Below, piece by piece: positions 33,600-44,489 of a DNA stretch of 64,000 nucleotides. Numbering within the stretch: position 1 is the stretch's first letter; every line of letters begins with the position of its first letter. The stretch is from NCBI RefSeq assembly GCF_002878395.1, contig NC_061121.1, positions 49,909,019-49,973,018 of the forward strand, given 5' to 3'. Both the position numbers and the translations under genes were made by a program. Below the pieces are notes generated by a model. It did no database searches. It was not told where the DNA came from and saw nothing but the letters and a program-made list of their open reading frames with translations. This DNA comes from Capsicum annuum (lineage: Eukaryota; Streptophyta; Magnoliopsida; Solanales; Solanaceae).

Positions 33600-34361
33600 C
33601 ATATTTACTCAGGATTTTTGCCTGTTGAACTTCTGTTTCAACTATTCTAGCTATCCCTGCACATTCTTGATCAATTTCAATCAAACTTTTATTTTAATAG
33701 ACATTTCTATAATTTGAATTAGTAACTGTATATAGAGCTTGATAATAAATGTTCATAATATGGTTACCTGATTTAAATAAATCATCTCTTTTTACCTGAA
33801 AATGCAGACTTAAGGCTTCATTAAAGTTAGCATCTTTCAGTGATATACAATACCTTGTATAGTAGGTAAATAATAATTTGGTGTAAGCCAAATTTCCTTC
33901 AACAATGCCTAGGTTTCCTTCCCTAGTGTTAATAAATCTTTCGTCCAAAAGGTTGATAACTATTGGACAATTAATTATTTCTTTGAAGGTGAATTTTACC
34001 ATTATTTGGATTCCTCCGAGATGAACATAAATCATCTTTCTTGTTTTTCTTTTCAGAATTTTCTTAGAATTTGATCGATCATAGGCTTTGTTAATAGGTT
34101 AAGCTTATGTTTTCCAGTAGTTTGAGTAATCTATATTGCCTTTTCAATTTCTTGATATTCCAGGTCTGAGATTTTATCTCTTGGAAATGTTCTTTGTAAC
34201 CTACTAAGCAGACTATCCTCCGTTCGAAGGTTAAATTTTAATCCTTGGATTTTTCTTAATAATTCTCCATAGAATGTTGCTTTCAAAGCATATCCTCGCT
34301 GATCTTCTTCAGTTTCTATAACTTGAGTGATTTCTTCTAGATTCTCAATTTCTTGATTCAT
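33600..34361 (-). pseudogene. viral movement protein, broken
   Basis: Caulimovirid movement proteins form tubules through plasmodesmata. The first part (34361-34131) starts at an ATG and carries acidic and charged residues; after a frame change near 34100 the core appears at 34035-33694, with V-H-L-G-G-I-Q-I (LGGI at about 34020-34009) and a hydrophobic strand region typical of the 30K superfamily. One TAA then interrupts a frame that stays open into the protease region. Two lesions at least. Confidence 0.75.
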
Positions 34362-34459
34362 TCTTCTAAATCAGTGCTTGAGTCTGAGAATTCTTCATAG
34401 AGTTCTACGTAAAAATCTTCACTTTTGATAGATGTTACTGACTCCAAGTCAAAATTAAT

Positions 34460-35668
34460 TTCTTGTCTATCTATTTTAGAGATTTTAACTTTCTTTTTAT
34501 TACACCCATAACTTTTGTGGCCTTCCTCTCCATAATTATACTACTTACATTTGTCTATAGATTTCTTTTTGAAATTTCTTCATTTTTTGAAGTACCTTTT
34601 TCTTGGTACATAATTACTTTTGAAAATATTTTTTCTTTTGATTAATCCTTTCTGTTTTCTTTTTCTTTTTAAAGGATTTCTTTCATGACATCCCCATTGT
34701 AATGCTGCTTCTGTATCTTCACAGCAAATTTGGGTGTTAATTCTTTTGATTTTTCTTTGTATATTATGTAACATACAAAGCTGGATAATTCGTTGATTAT
34801 ATTATGTAACATACAAAGCTGGATAATTCGTTGATTAAGGAATGAAATTCTTTTCCCGAATGAATTGCCCGTTTGATCTTCTTTAGCACATTCTTCCCTA
34901 AAATAACTAGTCCAAAATTCTGGTAGTTATTGAAAGTATTTATCCATAAATGGCTTCATGTTTAGACAACTGTCAAACAGATTGTAGTACTATTCTTCAA
35001 ATTCACAAGTATATTCATGAATACAACTCACTTTACAAATTTAAAGTTTCTCTAGTCATTCTGCTGCTAATAGCGTTTGTTTTTCCTTTCCTTTAGAGAC
35101 ATCCCCTTGGATATCTAAGAATTTGCATCCAACGTATTTTACTTTATGGTTTATTCCGCTCTGATTAATTTTTCAAACTGCTCTAGAACTTCAATTTTAA
35201 AAATCTTTGCAGCATCTTCTGATACTCCTTTAAACCAATTGTTTACCTTTCTTGTAAAGGTGTTAATAGCAATTAAATACTTTTCATCACTGGTATAATT
35301 TACTCTTTTTCTCATGATGAAGAATAATTCTAGATTTTTAGTCCATAAATTCAGAAATTCTCCTGGTTCTCTTTTACAATCTAGATCTAAAAACTGAGTA
35401 AACCCAACATCTCCTATTGAAAGTCTATTAGGCATGTATTTAGCCTTATTATTGTTATGATATTGACTATTATAGTCTTTTCTTTTTTGGATTTAGGTAA
35501 GAAATTACCTTTTTGCATAGGCTTTGTAAAAGAGCTTCCTTCTTGTTTAGGACTCCTAAAGTTTTCTTGTGGTCCTCCTGTATCTCCTTTGTTCATAAGA
35601 ACATGGTGATCTTGGTCTTTTAGATCAAGTTCTTCTAATGCATAAACCAATTTGTCTATGTTATTCAT
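34460..35668 (-). pseudogene. viral coat-protein region with damaged Cys/His box
   Basis: The ATG at 35668-35666 overlaps the end of the upstream ORF, as is common in caulimovirids. The 84-codon piece (35668-35414) is charged; after a frame change, 35435-35151 has NRLSIGDVGFTQFLDLDC and FLNLWTKNLELFF, resembling capsid sequence. Many stops follow. Near 34545-34495 a Cys/His box of the caulimovirid coat-protein kind is recognisable by G-E-E-G-H-K-S-Y-G-C, but one Cys position is a stop and another is Tyr. A 40-base tandem duplication lies at 34757-34836 in this region. Confidence 0.6.
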
Positions 35669-36047
35669 TTGATTCTTCTATTTTATTTTTTGAACTAGAA
35701 CCTTCTTCTAATTTGGAACTAGGATTTTCTTTTATTTTAGGAGAATATTTCTCCTCTATTTCTTTCCTTAATTTCTTTTCTAGAAAGCTAGATATAATCT
35801 TTTCGTCAAGGCTTCCCTTTTGATATGTACCTTTATTAGAGAAGGTAGGAGCGAAAAGTTCTCTCCTAATTTTCTTTCCTAATTCCTTATCGAAGGCGTT
35901 AGCTCTTTCGATAAGGTTATTTACCCTTATAGGTGAGTTATCTTTTATAAGCTTGATTTCTTTCTCTATTAGGTTGATTTTAACGGCTAGATGCCTTTGC
36001 ATGTTCATAAGGTCGTCAAGTTTTTGTAAAATTTCATTATGACTCAT
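35661..36047 (-). pseudogene. first viral ORF, coiled-coil protein
   Basis: An open frame of 128 codons beginning MSHNEILQKLDDLMNMQRHL, with heptad-spaced hydrophobics over residues 5-40 and a Ser/Glu/Lys-rich tail. It is first after the leader. Small coiled-coil proteins in caulimovirids associate with virions or multimerise; whether this is one, or the N-terminus of the capsid ORF, I cannot tell. Unusually it has no stop or frameshift. Confidence 0.5.
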
Positions 36048-36539
36048 AGTGAGTTAATATGGATTAGGCTTGACCTTATGCTCATAGTGGAAAATTTTGA
36101 GTTCCAACTGAAGTATAACTTCTCTTTGAGAGAATAGTGATTTTTCGCAAACTCCTGCGAATAAATTATATTCATAGCAATTTTTTTGAATAATAAGTTC
36201 TTATTTTTTATCCGAAAGTAATTTTAAAATTTGTTCTTTATTTTGTTCCTTATTCATTTATTTTTATTTTTGGACTTCAGATTTCCAATTAATTTATACT
36301 CTAATCTAGAAATTATGGTGATTAGCTGATCTAATCTCATTAGATCTTCTTTTGTATTGTTAATTCTTTTATATTCAAAATAAAGACTTTTTAATTGTTC
36401 TCTTAATTTCTTTATAAGTTTTAGTATGTTTACGAGGTCTTCTCATAGAGTATTTTAATCTTATGTTTACGAGGTCTTTTCATAGAGTATTTTAATCTTA
36501 TTTTTACAAGGTCTTCTTATAGAGTATTTTAATCTTATT
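36048..36539 (-). promoter_or_regulatory. viral leader region
   Basis: About 490 bases between the primer-binding site and the first ORF, AT-rich with short ORFs, in the place of the long structured caulimovirid leader. It contains the 3 x 37-base repeat. Confidence 0.5.
36426..36536. repeat. 3 x 37-base tandem repeat in viral leader
   Basis: Three near-identical units start at 36426, 36463 and 36500, each with TTTACGAGGTCTT or a variant and ending ATAGAGTATTTTAATCTT. Confidence 0.9.
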
Positions 36540-36552
36540 GGCTCTAATACCA
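36540..36552 (-). promoter_or_regulatory. viral primer-binding site (tRNA-Met)
   Basis: Minus strand TGGTATTAGAGCC, one base from the consensus TGGTATCAGAGCC. In caulimovirids this marks the origin of minus-strand synthesis and position 1 of the genome, so integration occurred close to the genome's start. Confidence 0.85.
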
Positions 36553-36580
36553 ATTTGGAGGGTGTTGTCCACAGAACAGG

Positions 36581-36611
36581 GTATATATATACATACATAC
36601 ATACATACATA

Positions 36612-36647
<36 letters not shown>

Positions 36648-36672
36648 TGTATGTATGTATGTATGTATGTGA
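36581..36672. repeat. palindromic TA/CATA/TATG microsatellite at viral border
   Basis: Runs TATATATA, (CATA)n, (TA)n, then (TATG)n, forming a large inverted repeat. It is an expanded form of the microsatellite at 25313-25340 in the 5' LTR. Confidence 0.9.
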
Positions 36673-37250
36673 TTGCATTTGGTTATTTATTTTGATTTTG
36701 AATAATAGCATTATTTTATCCTTACTCCTGAGTATATGCTAGCGTTCATTCGCTAACCCATCTTCGGGCGCTGTATCCCCACGTGATACAAGAATCGGTC
36801 ATACTATCACACCTCCTGCTCAGTACTTGATGACTCAGGAACAGCTTGAATCAGACTGAAGTGGTGAGCTTCCATTCTTCGAAAGGCCCATTTCATGTTA
36901 TGGTTTATTTTATGCTTTTTCTATTCTCTTGACATTTGTTTTTGGCTATGATCGGGGGCATGTCCCGACTTGATATTCTTGGATATTGTTTAGAGGCTTT
37001 GTATGAACAATTGTGGACTTGGGTATGTTACGATTTGATTTGGTTTAGACGGTATGACTTGATTGGGTTGGTCACGGTTCTAGACTTATCCCAAAATTAT
37101 TGAAATTTTAATACTCTATCTTGTTATATGTTTGAAATTTATCTGACACGGGTAATATAGTGGTTGGTTGGATTAGGTATAGGGGGTGATCTTCGGTCCC
37201 GATCGAACTTGAGATGCCCGACACGATGAGGCCCGGTTCGGGTCATGTCA
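36673..37250 (+). repeat. 3' LTR of the gypsy element, second part
   Basis: Matches 25341-25920 of the 5' LTR: TCCTTACTCCTGAGTA, the GTGGTGAGCTT motif, CATGTCCCGA and the end CATGTCA. Followed by the CATTA duplication. Confidence 0.9.
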
Positions 37251-37255
37251 CATTA

Positions 37256-38410
37256 TCCCCATCAACACTATTTTTTCACTATCCTCGCTCGCTTCACTAT
37301 CATTACTACCACTACACTCAGCAACATCATAACCAGACTTAACAGTTTTACTATAATCATCAACATATTTATCTGTCTATCATGCTCTTCGAATCTGATT
37401 TCAACTCTTCTGTTTCAATTTCTTTTCTTTTAGAGACTTGTTCAACTGCCTCACTATTTCTTTTTCTATTGCTAGAAGCACAACCAGACGCAGTAGCAAC
37501 AATGTCTTTAACACCTCCTATAGCTTTATCCAGTTTTTAACAAAATCTGCACTTAACAACAATTTTGTCATTGTCAATTCATAGATCATAAGTCTACTAA
37601 CAGAAACAGGTCAATGCTCAATTCAAATAGCCAAAATAACTAAGAATTATCCCACCATTCAATAATGCAGTACACAAAAATAGCATGTAAATTAATTTTT
37701 TAAAACAAATTCAAAATCCAACAGTATGATCGACCAAAAATTTTCAGTTAAATATGCAGAATCAAAACTCAACTATTGTTACGAAATCAAACTAATTAGC
37801 TATAAAATTTTCATATGTTCACTATTTAATCAATCATATTTGAAAAGAATTTCCTATACCTAAAAATTTAACAAAATCTGGGGGCTTGTCAATTCATAAA
37901 CCACAAGTCTACTAACAGATATAGATCAATTCTCAATTCAAACAACCAAAATAACTAAGAATTATTCCACCATTCAACAATGCAATACACAAAAATATCA
38001 CAACTGAATCAATTTTAAAAAAAAAATCAAAATTCAACAGTGCGAGAAACAAAAAATTTTTTATCGAATCTGCAGAATCAAAAATCAACTATTGCTACGG
38101 AATCAAACTAATTAGCTATAGAATTTTCATATTTTCGCTATTTAATCATTATATTTGAAAAAAATTATATACTAGGATTCACTACAAAATGGATAACAAA
38201 TAAAATAAAGTAAAATGGATCTAGAAATAATCAGAATTTTATTTTAACTTACCTTAGTACGAAAAATGAAGACCTTCGCCGTTGGAGAAGAAGATGAAGC
38301 AAAAATGAACTTTGAAAGTTTTTCCTTGGGAGCAGTGGAAGAAGAGGAATTTTGGAGGAGAGAGAGGGGGTTTAATTTATTATTAAAAAATGAAGGGAGT
38401 TAGGTATAAT
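37256..38410 (-). pseudogene. DUF1985 / Ulp1-type MULE gene, 5' part
   Basis: On the minus strand a pyrimidine-rich leader (38370-38253) ends at GTACTAAG followed by a canonical GTAAGT donor (first base 38252). A ~706-base intron ends at GTGCAG (37547), after which the exon reads KAIGGVKDIVATASGCASSN and, after a frameshift, a Ser/Asp/Glu-rich segment SGYDVAECSGSNDSEASEDS running into the gypsy duplication. The continuation at 23698 begins NDSLSVSFCSRYIF and leads to DUF1985. Splice sites are my reading, not tested. The gene is disrupted by the 13.5-kb insertion and by earlier frameshifts. Confidence 0.55.
37565..38165. repeat. 2 x ~310-base tandem repeat in the putative intron
   Basis: CACAAGTCTACTAACAGA-type, CCAAAATAACTAAGAATTAT and ATCAAACTAATTAGCTATA blocks occur twice in the same order. 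Confidence 0.85.
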
Positions 38411-38469
38411 TTATTTAATTTTTTAAGTTTTGAAAATGTTGAAAAGGTTATTGACCCATATGCGGACCC

Positions 38470-38583
38470 CAAATTTTTCTACTTTTTTGAACCTAATCAT
38501 AAAAATTAAATGGAAAAGAAATGAAGTGGCTATTTAGAAAAATAAATTTTTAAAGTGGCCTTTTTGTCAATTCATCTTGAGCT
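38470..38583 (-). repeat. candidate right terminal inverted repeat of a large MULE
   Basis: The minus strand from 38573 reads GATGAATTGACAAAAAGGCC then ACTTT; it loosely matches 2431 onward on plus. It lies just upstream of the Ulp1-type gene's leader. Weak evidence. Confidence 0.3.
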
Positions 38584-38630
38584 ACTCTAGAGGCCAGTGA
38601 TTATGATTTCATGGATCTTTTCTTCCCGTG

Positions 38631-38634
<4 letters not shown>

Positions 38635-38674
<40 letters not shown>
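38635..38674. repeat. (AT)n microsatellite
   Basis: Forty bases of pure AT. Confidence 0.95.
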
Positions 38675-38676
<2 letters not shown>

Positions 38677-40806
38677 AGATGATTTGTTGTATTTCCTCCA
38701 TTCTTATGTAGAGCTAAACCTTATTTTATAACATTTTTTAAGTTATAAAATAAGACGTACAATTTATTTGTATCATAGTTTTAAATTGGGTAATTTGTAT
38801 TTAAAATGCATGTTAGGTTTTCTAGTTCCTCCTTCGTTACGTTATTCACCTTTTCACGTGCTTAATTACTTGGTTATTTTTTAATAATTAATTAATTATT
38901 TCTTTGTTTATAGATTAATTCCTGCATAATAATGAGTCTGAACTCTGAAGGAGGTTTATATTTATGTACTTCAAAAGGTGTTTAACATTTTTTCCTCAAG
39001 ATAACTATCTTTACCTGACCTCTGGTAATGTTGACTAATGAACAGAGTTATCTATAAATTAGTTTAATATGGAGCCTTAATACACATTAATTCGTTAAGT
39101 GACAACTCTTCATTCTCTTTTAAACATCCTAAAAAGGTTGTAACATATCAACACTCATTTTTGCAAGAAAAATAGGGCGTGACCTCAGTGTCACACCATT
39201 GAGCTCGCCTTGCTTCGAAATCATGAGACTAGCCATTACGCAACACAAGCAAACATGAATAAATGCAGGTCTTCATGGGGCCGAGATCCGTTGATGGTGT
39301 TCCCTAGAATTTAGCTATAAATAGTCTTTTATTTACTCATGATATGGCCTCTGATTGTAGGGCATGTGATTTTTACTCATTCCCAAGCACTAGTGATAAT
39401 GGTCGCACTTTGCGCGATTAGAGATAACATTAATAAATTTATCTTAATAGAGATTGTTACAAATTAATTATAAAAAAATATTTTTTTTTTATCATACACC
39501 TGTGATAATTAATTGTATATTATTAATTAAATTATAAATTCTTACTAATGTTTATGTATTTTATTGGATAATAGGAATTTTGTTCCTCTATAAAAAAATT
39601 TAAATTAAATGAAATGAAGATGAGATAAAAAGTTTTAAAAAATTATTATCGACGGATATAAATTAAAAGAAAGAATTATAGTTATTGTTTTGTACTTTGT
39701 AATTAGTTATGTCGACTATTATTCCATAATTATCCTTTGGTGTTAGTCCTAGTTATTCCATAGTTTAAAGAATTCGAAATGATAAAAACTAACACTACTT
39801 CAATTTTGAAAGTTCTATCTCAACAAGAAAGATTGAAAGTTCTATCTCAATAAGAAAGAGGCTACAAATAATAAATATTGTTATTCTTCTATCTTTCACT
39901 GTTGATTGTTGCTCCTGTAAAAAGGATTTCCTTGCTTATTCAAGAAGTTTAGAAAAATTATATAATGTTAAAAAAAAACTTTAAAAATTGTGCAATATAT
40001 TTAGAAGAAAACATAATAGCACAATTAGCAGTTATCTACTTCTCTTTCATCCTCTTCCACAGTTACAAATTAAAGTTTGGTCTATGTGTTTTATACACCA
40101 CGTTCATGAAACCATTGAAACAAACTTTTGGGGTAATATACCACAATAATTAAATTACAGTTGAAAATATAAAAAAGTGCAGAAAATAAAATAATCTTTT
40201 TCTTGGCTGAAGCGTGGATATCTCGCTCTTGTTAAGGAGATTCAAGCCTATTGCGGCATAATCTACACCGATCTAGCAGTATATCTCTTACTTGTCCCCT
40301 CCAGGATATAACAGCCCGTCAACGATGTACAACTCAAGCGACTTTGGATTAGTTGAAGAGTTCAAAGCTCTACCATAAGAATACCTTCCTTCAGCATATT
40401 AAAATTCTCTTTATATAGTTAATATAGTTAAAACTTACAATATTTTCTTTGTTTCAACTCTCTCTTTCCCTAATATAATTACTCTATTTTGTATAGTGAA
40501 TCTATTTATAGACTTGTAATATTTTTCTGTCTCGACTTTCTTTCACTGCTACACATAATAATACTTTTCCACACTCATCATCTTTTTCTTATCTCTATTA
40601 TATGAGCACAAAGGAAGAAACACCATTATTTATAGGTGTAGAATTCTTTCATGTAATGAATAGAATGAATGAGGGGTAGTAATGTAGGTAGATGAATAAT
40701 CTTGATGTTACATAAGTTGCATGAAAGTAATGACCATGGAATTACAAAAACTAATGACCTTGAAAGTTAAAAAAACTAATTGACATATTAGTTACAAGAA
40801 CTAATG
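38675..40806. other. no recognisable gene
   Basis: AT-rich, with two short ORFs lacking domains (for example 39965-40153). The stretch around 40200-40390 is less AT-rich and exon-like in composition, but I cannot assign it. A stretch near 39170-39240 has a weak tRNA A-box-like string on minus. Confidence 0.4.
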
Positions 40807-43800
40807 GTACTTGAAAAAACACGCATTTTAGCCACGCGTAAAACCGTCGTAAATAGTATACAAACCATGGCTAAAAGTATTTTGCCATGGTTGGAAGCGT
40901 GCCCATAACGGGCGTGGCAATGAAATTAGCCATGATTTTGACGTCCGTGGTAACCTTTGGATAGCCACGATTTTGGGCAAATATAGCCACGGTTCCTTCG
41001 TGGGTAAATTTGACCGGAATAAATAAATCAATTTTAAATTTTTAATTAGCCACATGAGAAACCGTGGCTAATATGTTCAATTCACATAAAAGATAGCCAC
41101 GATTCAAACCGTGGCAAAAGTATACATTTTTAAAAAAAAAATCATTAATTTTCTAATATCAATACAGAACTGGTGAGCATTTACCAACATACTGAACATA
41201 ATACATAAATCATTGCTATAATGATCAAAATTTCATTACAGAATATGATTAAACCGTTTCATATTCACATCGCATGAGTTGAAGTCGAAGGAAATTAGAC
41301 CATTGATGGACTGACAAGTTAGATCCTGCATTAAAAGAGAAGATTATCCACAACCTTTCTAAGACAATGACACAAAAATTAGTTACAAATGCAAGTTACA
41401 GATGACGAATTCAACAAGAGAAAAACTTAAACCATCAAAAAATGACACAAATTACTACTCTACTTGGTTGAAACTGCTTATCAAAATCTGAATAGAATAC
41501 AGTAGATGGACAACATAATATCAAAAAATCTAACCACCATAAAGACACAAATATTCAACAAGCCAACCATTAGATATGTATACTTTCTTTGTAGAAGATT
41601 TATTACCAGCCATCCAGAAAGTCTAAGCAAGAGAAAGCATTGTATGCTGCTCTATTCATCCTTAAAAGAGCAACTCGATCGATGCACTAAAACTTCTGCT
41701 ATGATCAAAGCAAGGTCTGGGGAATTGCTGGACCACTACAAAGGTATATTGTACGCTACTCATTCTTAATGGTACCATTTTGCCAAAGGTGAAAAGCTAA
41801 AGAAGTGCCAAGATCCACTAGGATTCTAAATGTAAACTGTAAATTATAAAAAAACACAGACCTATGCATACACACATACATTCAACCATCTATAGAATAA
41901 CTTCTTAAATTACACTTTAGTTTTTAGGACCAATCTATATACACTTTAATCGAAAGACCAAGATACCAGCAAAAAACGTAAACATACTCAAAATAACTCA
42001 AAGAACATATTAACAATTGAGTAGTAATTATCGCGCCACTTAACAAACCATATTGTTCTGAAAACAAGACTAAGAGAAAAATGGAGAAAATTGATTTGAT
42101 TTATATATTAACATTGAGGTTCTTTACGTATGATTTTTATGCATAGATCCAAAGACTTATTCTTAAATTAGCAGTTAGATTTTTTACGTCTTGACTATAA
42201 GAAATAACAGAGAATGTTATCTGCTTGAATATAAAGGCTATTTTAGAGAAGCAAAGGAAATAACACCAATTACACCAAAAAAAATACACAACATCAGCTG
42301 AATTTTTTTACTAGAACTATAATGTTAAGATATCTTAACATATTTTTTCTAATCAAGCTGCATATACCAAGAATTCAATTTCAATGTAAGCCCATGAAGG
42401 TAGATACAGGTTCAAGAACACAAATATGAACACTGAGAAAGACCATCCAGTATGTAGTGTGGAAGAAAACATTTGTGAGAATTCAATAATGTCAAAGCCA
42501 TGTAATTTTTATAAAGGAGGCCAAACTTACCTGTCAACAAATTCTATTTTCTCTCCTTTATCAATGAACTCATTGTGTTGCCAAAACTACTACCAAGGCT
42601 GCTACCTACAGGTTACCTCTTTATTTATGAAGAAATACATAAGTGACCTTATCACTGTAAGGTATTCCTTATGAAAAAATACGACACATTCTAATTAATG
42701 TAACACATTTAGATTAAAAGAATCCATGTAAGGGGATATCTTACCTCCCACGCTTTTTCATTTAGCAACTTGAGCAGGATGCTTGAGGGATCTGTAAAAG
42801 GGTGTTACTTGAGGGGTTTTCAACATGGTGAGGATTTTCCATACATTGTTTGTACATGATACATTGTTTGTACATGATACACTAGTGTTTATTATTGTTG
42901 AAGCGACATAAATTCAACATTTAAGGCAATAATGTATTTTCAAATTGTGGCTTTATTATCCATCAACTTAAACAAGTGAAATCATCTAAGTGTGAGGATA
43001 ACTCATTTGGTAAACTGAAAAACAATCACAACTCTAATTAAAAGGAGATGGCTCCATGTAACCTCAAGTGACCTTCTCTCATTTTGAAAGGTCCAAACAA
43101 CAAAATATGTGTTGCGTGAAAAATAAAAACGAACTCAAAATCATGTATAAAATGCACCATAATAAAATAGAAGACTTCATCGATCTCTATCAAACAGTAA
43201 TAAATAGCCTCTTATAAACTGAATGTCATTTAGTGAAGATGTTAAGTTAAGATCCTAAATGACTACACAAACTCCATATTGAAGTTGGAAACTGTATCAA
43301 GCCTACACAACACTCATAAAACTAAATTTCATGAGTTAGCAAAAAACACAACTATCTGCTTGTAATTTTTTATGCAAACTTAAGCGATATTCAGAAAAGT
43401 GATCTCCAATAACAACAAACACAATAACATACATAAATAAAAGATATATGTTTCATACTTCAGTTTAATGAGGGCTTATTATACGAGGACAAACCTTAGG
43501 CATGTTCGTCCACCAATTCTGACATTTTGAAAGCACCACAATCTTTAATCTCCCACTAAATTTTCAACAGAAAAAATTTCAATATAACAAAATATACTAC
43601 TAAGAAAAAGAGTAGCAATTGTTAAAGATTGACAAGAGATTCTATACCCCATTTTATTCATTTAATCAAGTTTACGTCTTCACATAGATTTCCTTTCCTA
43701 CTTAACAGGACCTAAAAATAAATGTAGTTCTGCTTACTACTCCCTTTTACTACTATCTCCATGAATCAACTATTCACCCATTATTTCGGTTTCAACCATT

Positions 43801-44455
43801 TAACCATTAAATTCAAATTAAATTTTACTTCAATAAAGAGCATTAAAATAAGTTTTAAATTAAGGGGGATATTTTGTTATCAAATTCATACTCAAAATCC
43901 ATTCATGTGTCTCATAAAAAAACGATTGATCCACTACTCGAAAAGTTTGAAGATTTGATACTTATATGACAAATTGATTGGAAATACCTGCTCATATGAA
44001 ACAATCTAGCAATACAAATGCAGATTGAAACCAGAATCATCTCTTCAAAATGTTCCGATATAATAATGGATACCCATTAACCAAATTGGGCTGCACAACA
44101 AAATCCAATATTAAGTTCTATGAGTATAAACAGATTACAAAGAACCAAAATAAAAAAGAAAGATGGTGGAAAGCTTGTTCTTCCTTATTGCACAAAACAA
44201 AAACCTTAAAAAACAATCAAAACTTGAACAAAATTGACTTGAAAACTCAAAAATTTGTTAGCCAGAGCAAGAGACAATGAAGCAGGCAAATTTTGGGTGA
44301 ATAAGTCCAGCCGCTTTGAAGTGAAGAAGGAAGAGAGCTGATATTTTAGCTTAGAATTTAGATTTAGAAAAGAGGAAACCAGTAAAAACCCCAAAAGAAA
44401 TGGGGGCAAATGAAAAAAATTTAAGGGAGGGAGTGAAATTTAGCAGCGTTAGGCC
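40807..44455. mobile_element. CACTA-type transposon, degraded
   Basis: The left 320 bases (40807-41128) hold about ten copies of a GCCACG/CGTGGC motif in both orientations (for example TAGCCACGGTTCC and AACCGTGGCTAA), the pattern of CACTA subterminal repeats that bind transposase. The end reads TACTTGAAAAAACACGC, a decayed form of CACTACAAGAAAA. A single CGTGGCCTAACGC (minus) at about 44450 may be the remnant of the other end. No transposase can be read inside; 44260-44440 on minus is pyrimidine-rich and leader-like. The right boundary is uncertain. Confidence 0.5.
42840..42881. repeat. 21-base tandem duplication
   Basis: ATACATTGTTTGTACATGAT occurs twice in succession. Confidence 0.85.
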
Positions 44456-44489
44456 ACGAAAATTAAAATTTTTTGGAGTTGGAGTTGAA

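Larger units (their letters stand above)
30612..36580 (-). mobile_element. endogenous pararetrovirus (Caulimoviridae), degenerate
   Basis: On the minus strand, in order from 36552: a tRNA-Met primer-binding site, a leader with tandem repeats, a small coiled-coil ORF, a coat-protein region with a Cys/His box, a movement protein, protease, reverse transcriptase, RNase H and the start of a further C-terminal ORF, cut off at 30612. That order and the LGGI-type movement protein identify a caulimovirid; a Solanaceae solendovirus-like lineage is my best guess. It is about 6 kb, shorter than a full 7-8 kb genome, with the 3' part missing. All main ORFs carry stops or frameshifts and several catalytic residues are replaced, so it is a fossil. 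It is inserted into a TA/GTAT microsatellite of the gypsy 3' LTR. Confidence 0.9.
23704..37250 (+). mobile_element. Ty3/gypsy LTR retrotransposon, pol-deleted, carrying a viral insertion
   Basis: Two LTRs of about 2.2-2.3 kb (23704-25920; 28975-30611 plus 36581-37250), a tRNA-Met type primer-binding site, a gag/protease remnant, a polypurine tract and a perfect CATTA duplication define a full insertion. The internal domain is only about 3 kb and lacks reverse transcriptase and integrase. The gag double zinc motif and protease style resemble Tekay/Del chromoviruses. The element interrupts the DUF1985-type gene, and its 3' LTR is split by the endogenous pararetrovirus. Confidence 0.9.

Noticed and set aside
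39170..39240. Possible tRNA-derived SINE (A-box-like string on minus)
   Set aside because: The B-box-like match is too close to the A box and no tail or duplication is visible.
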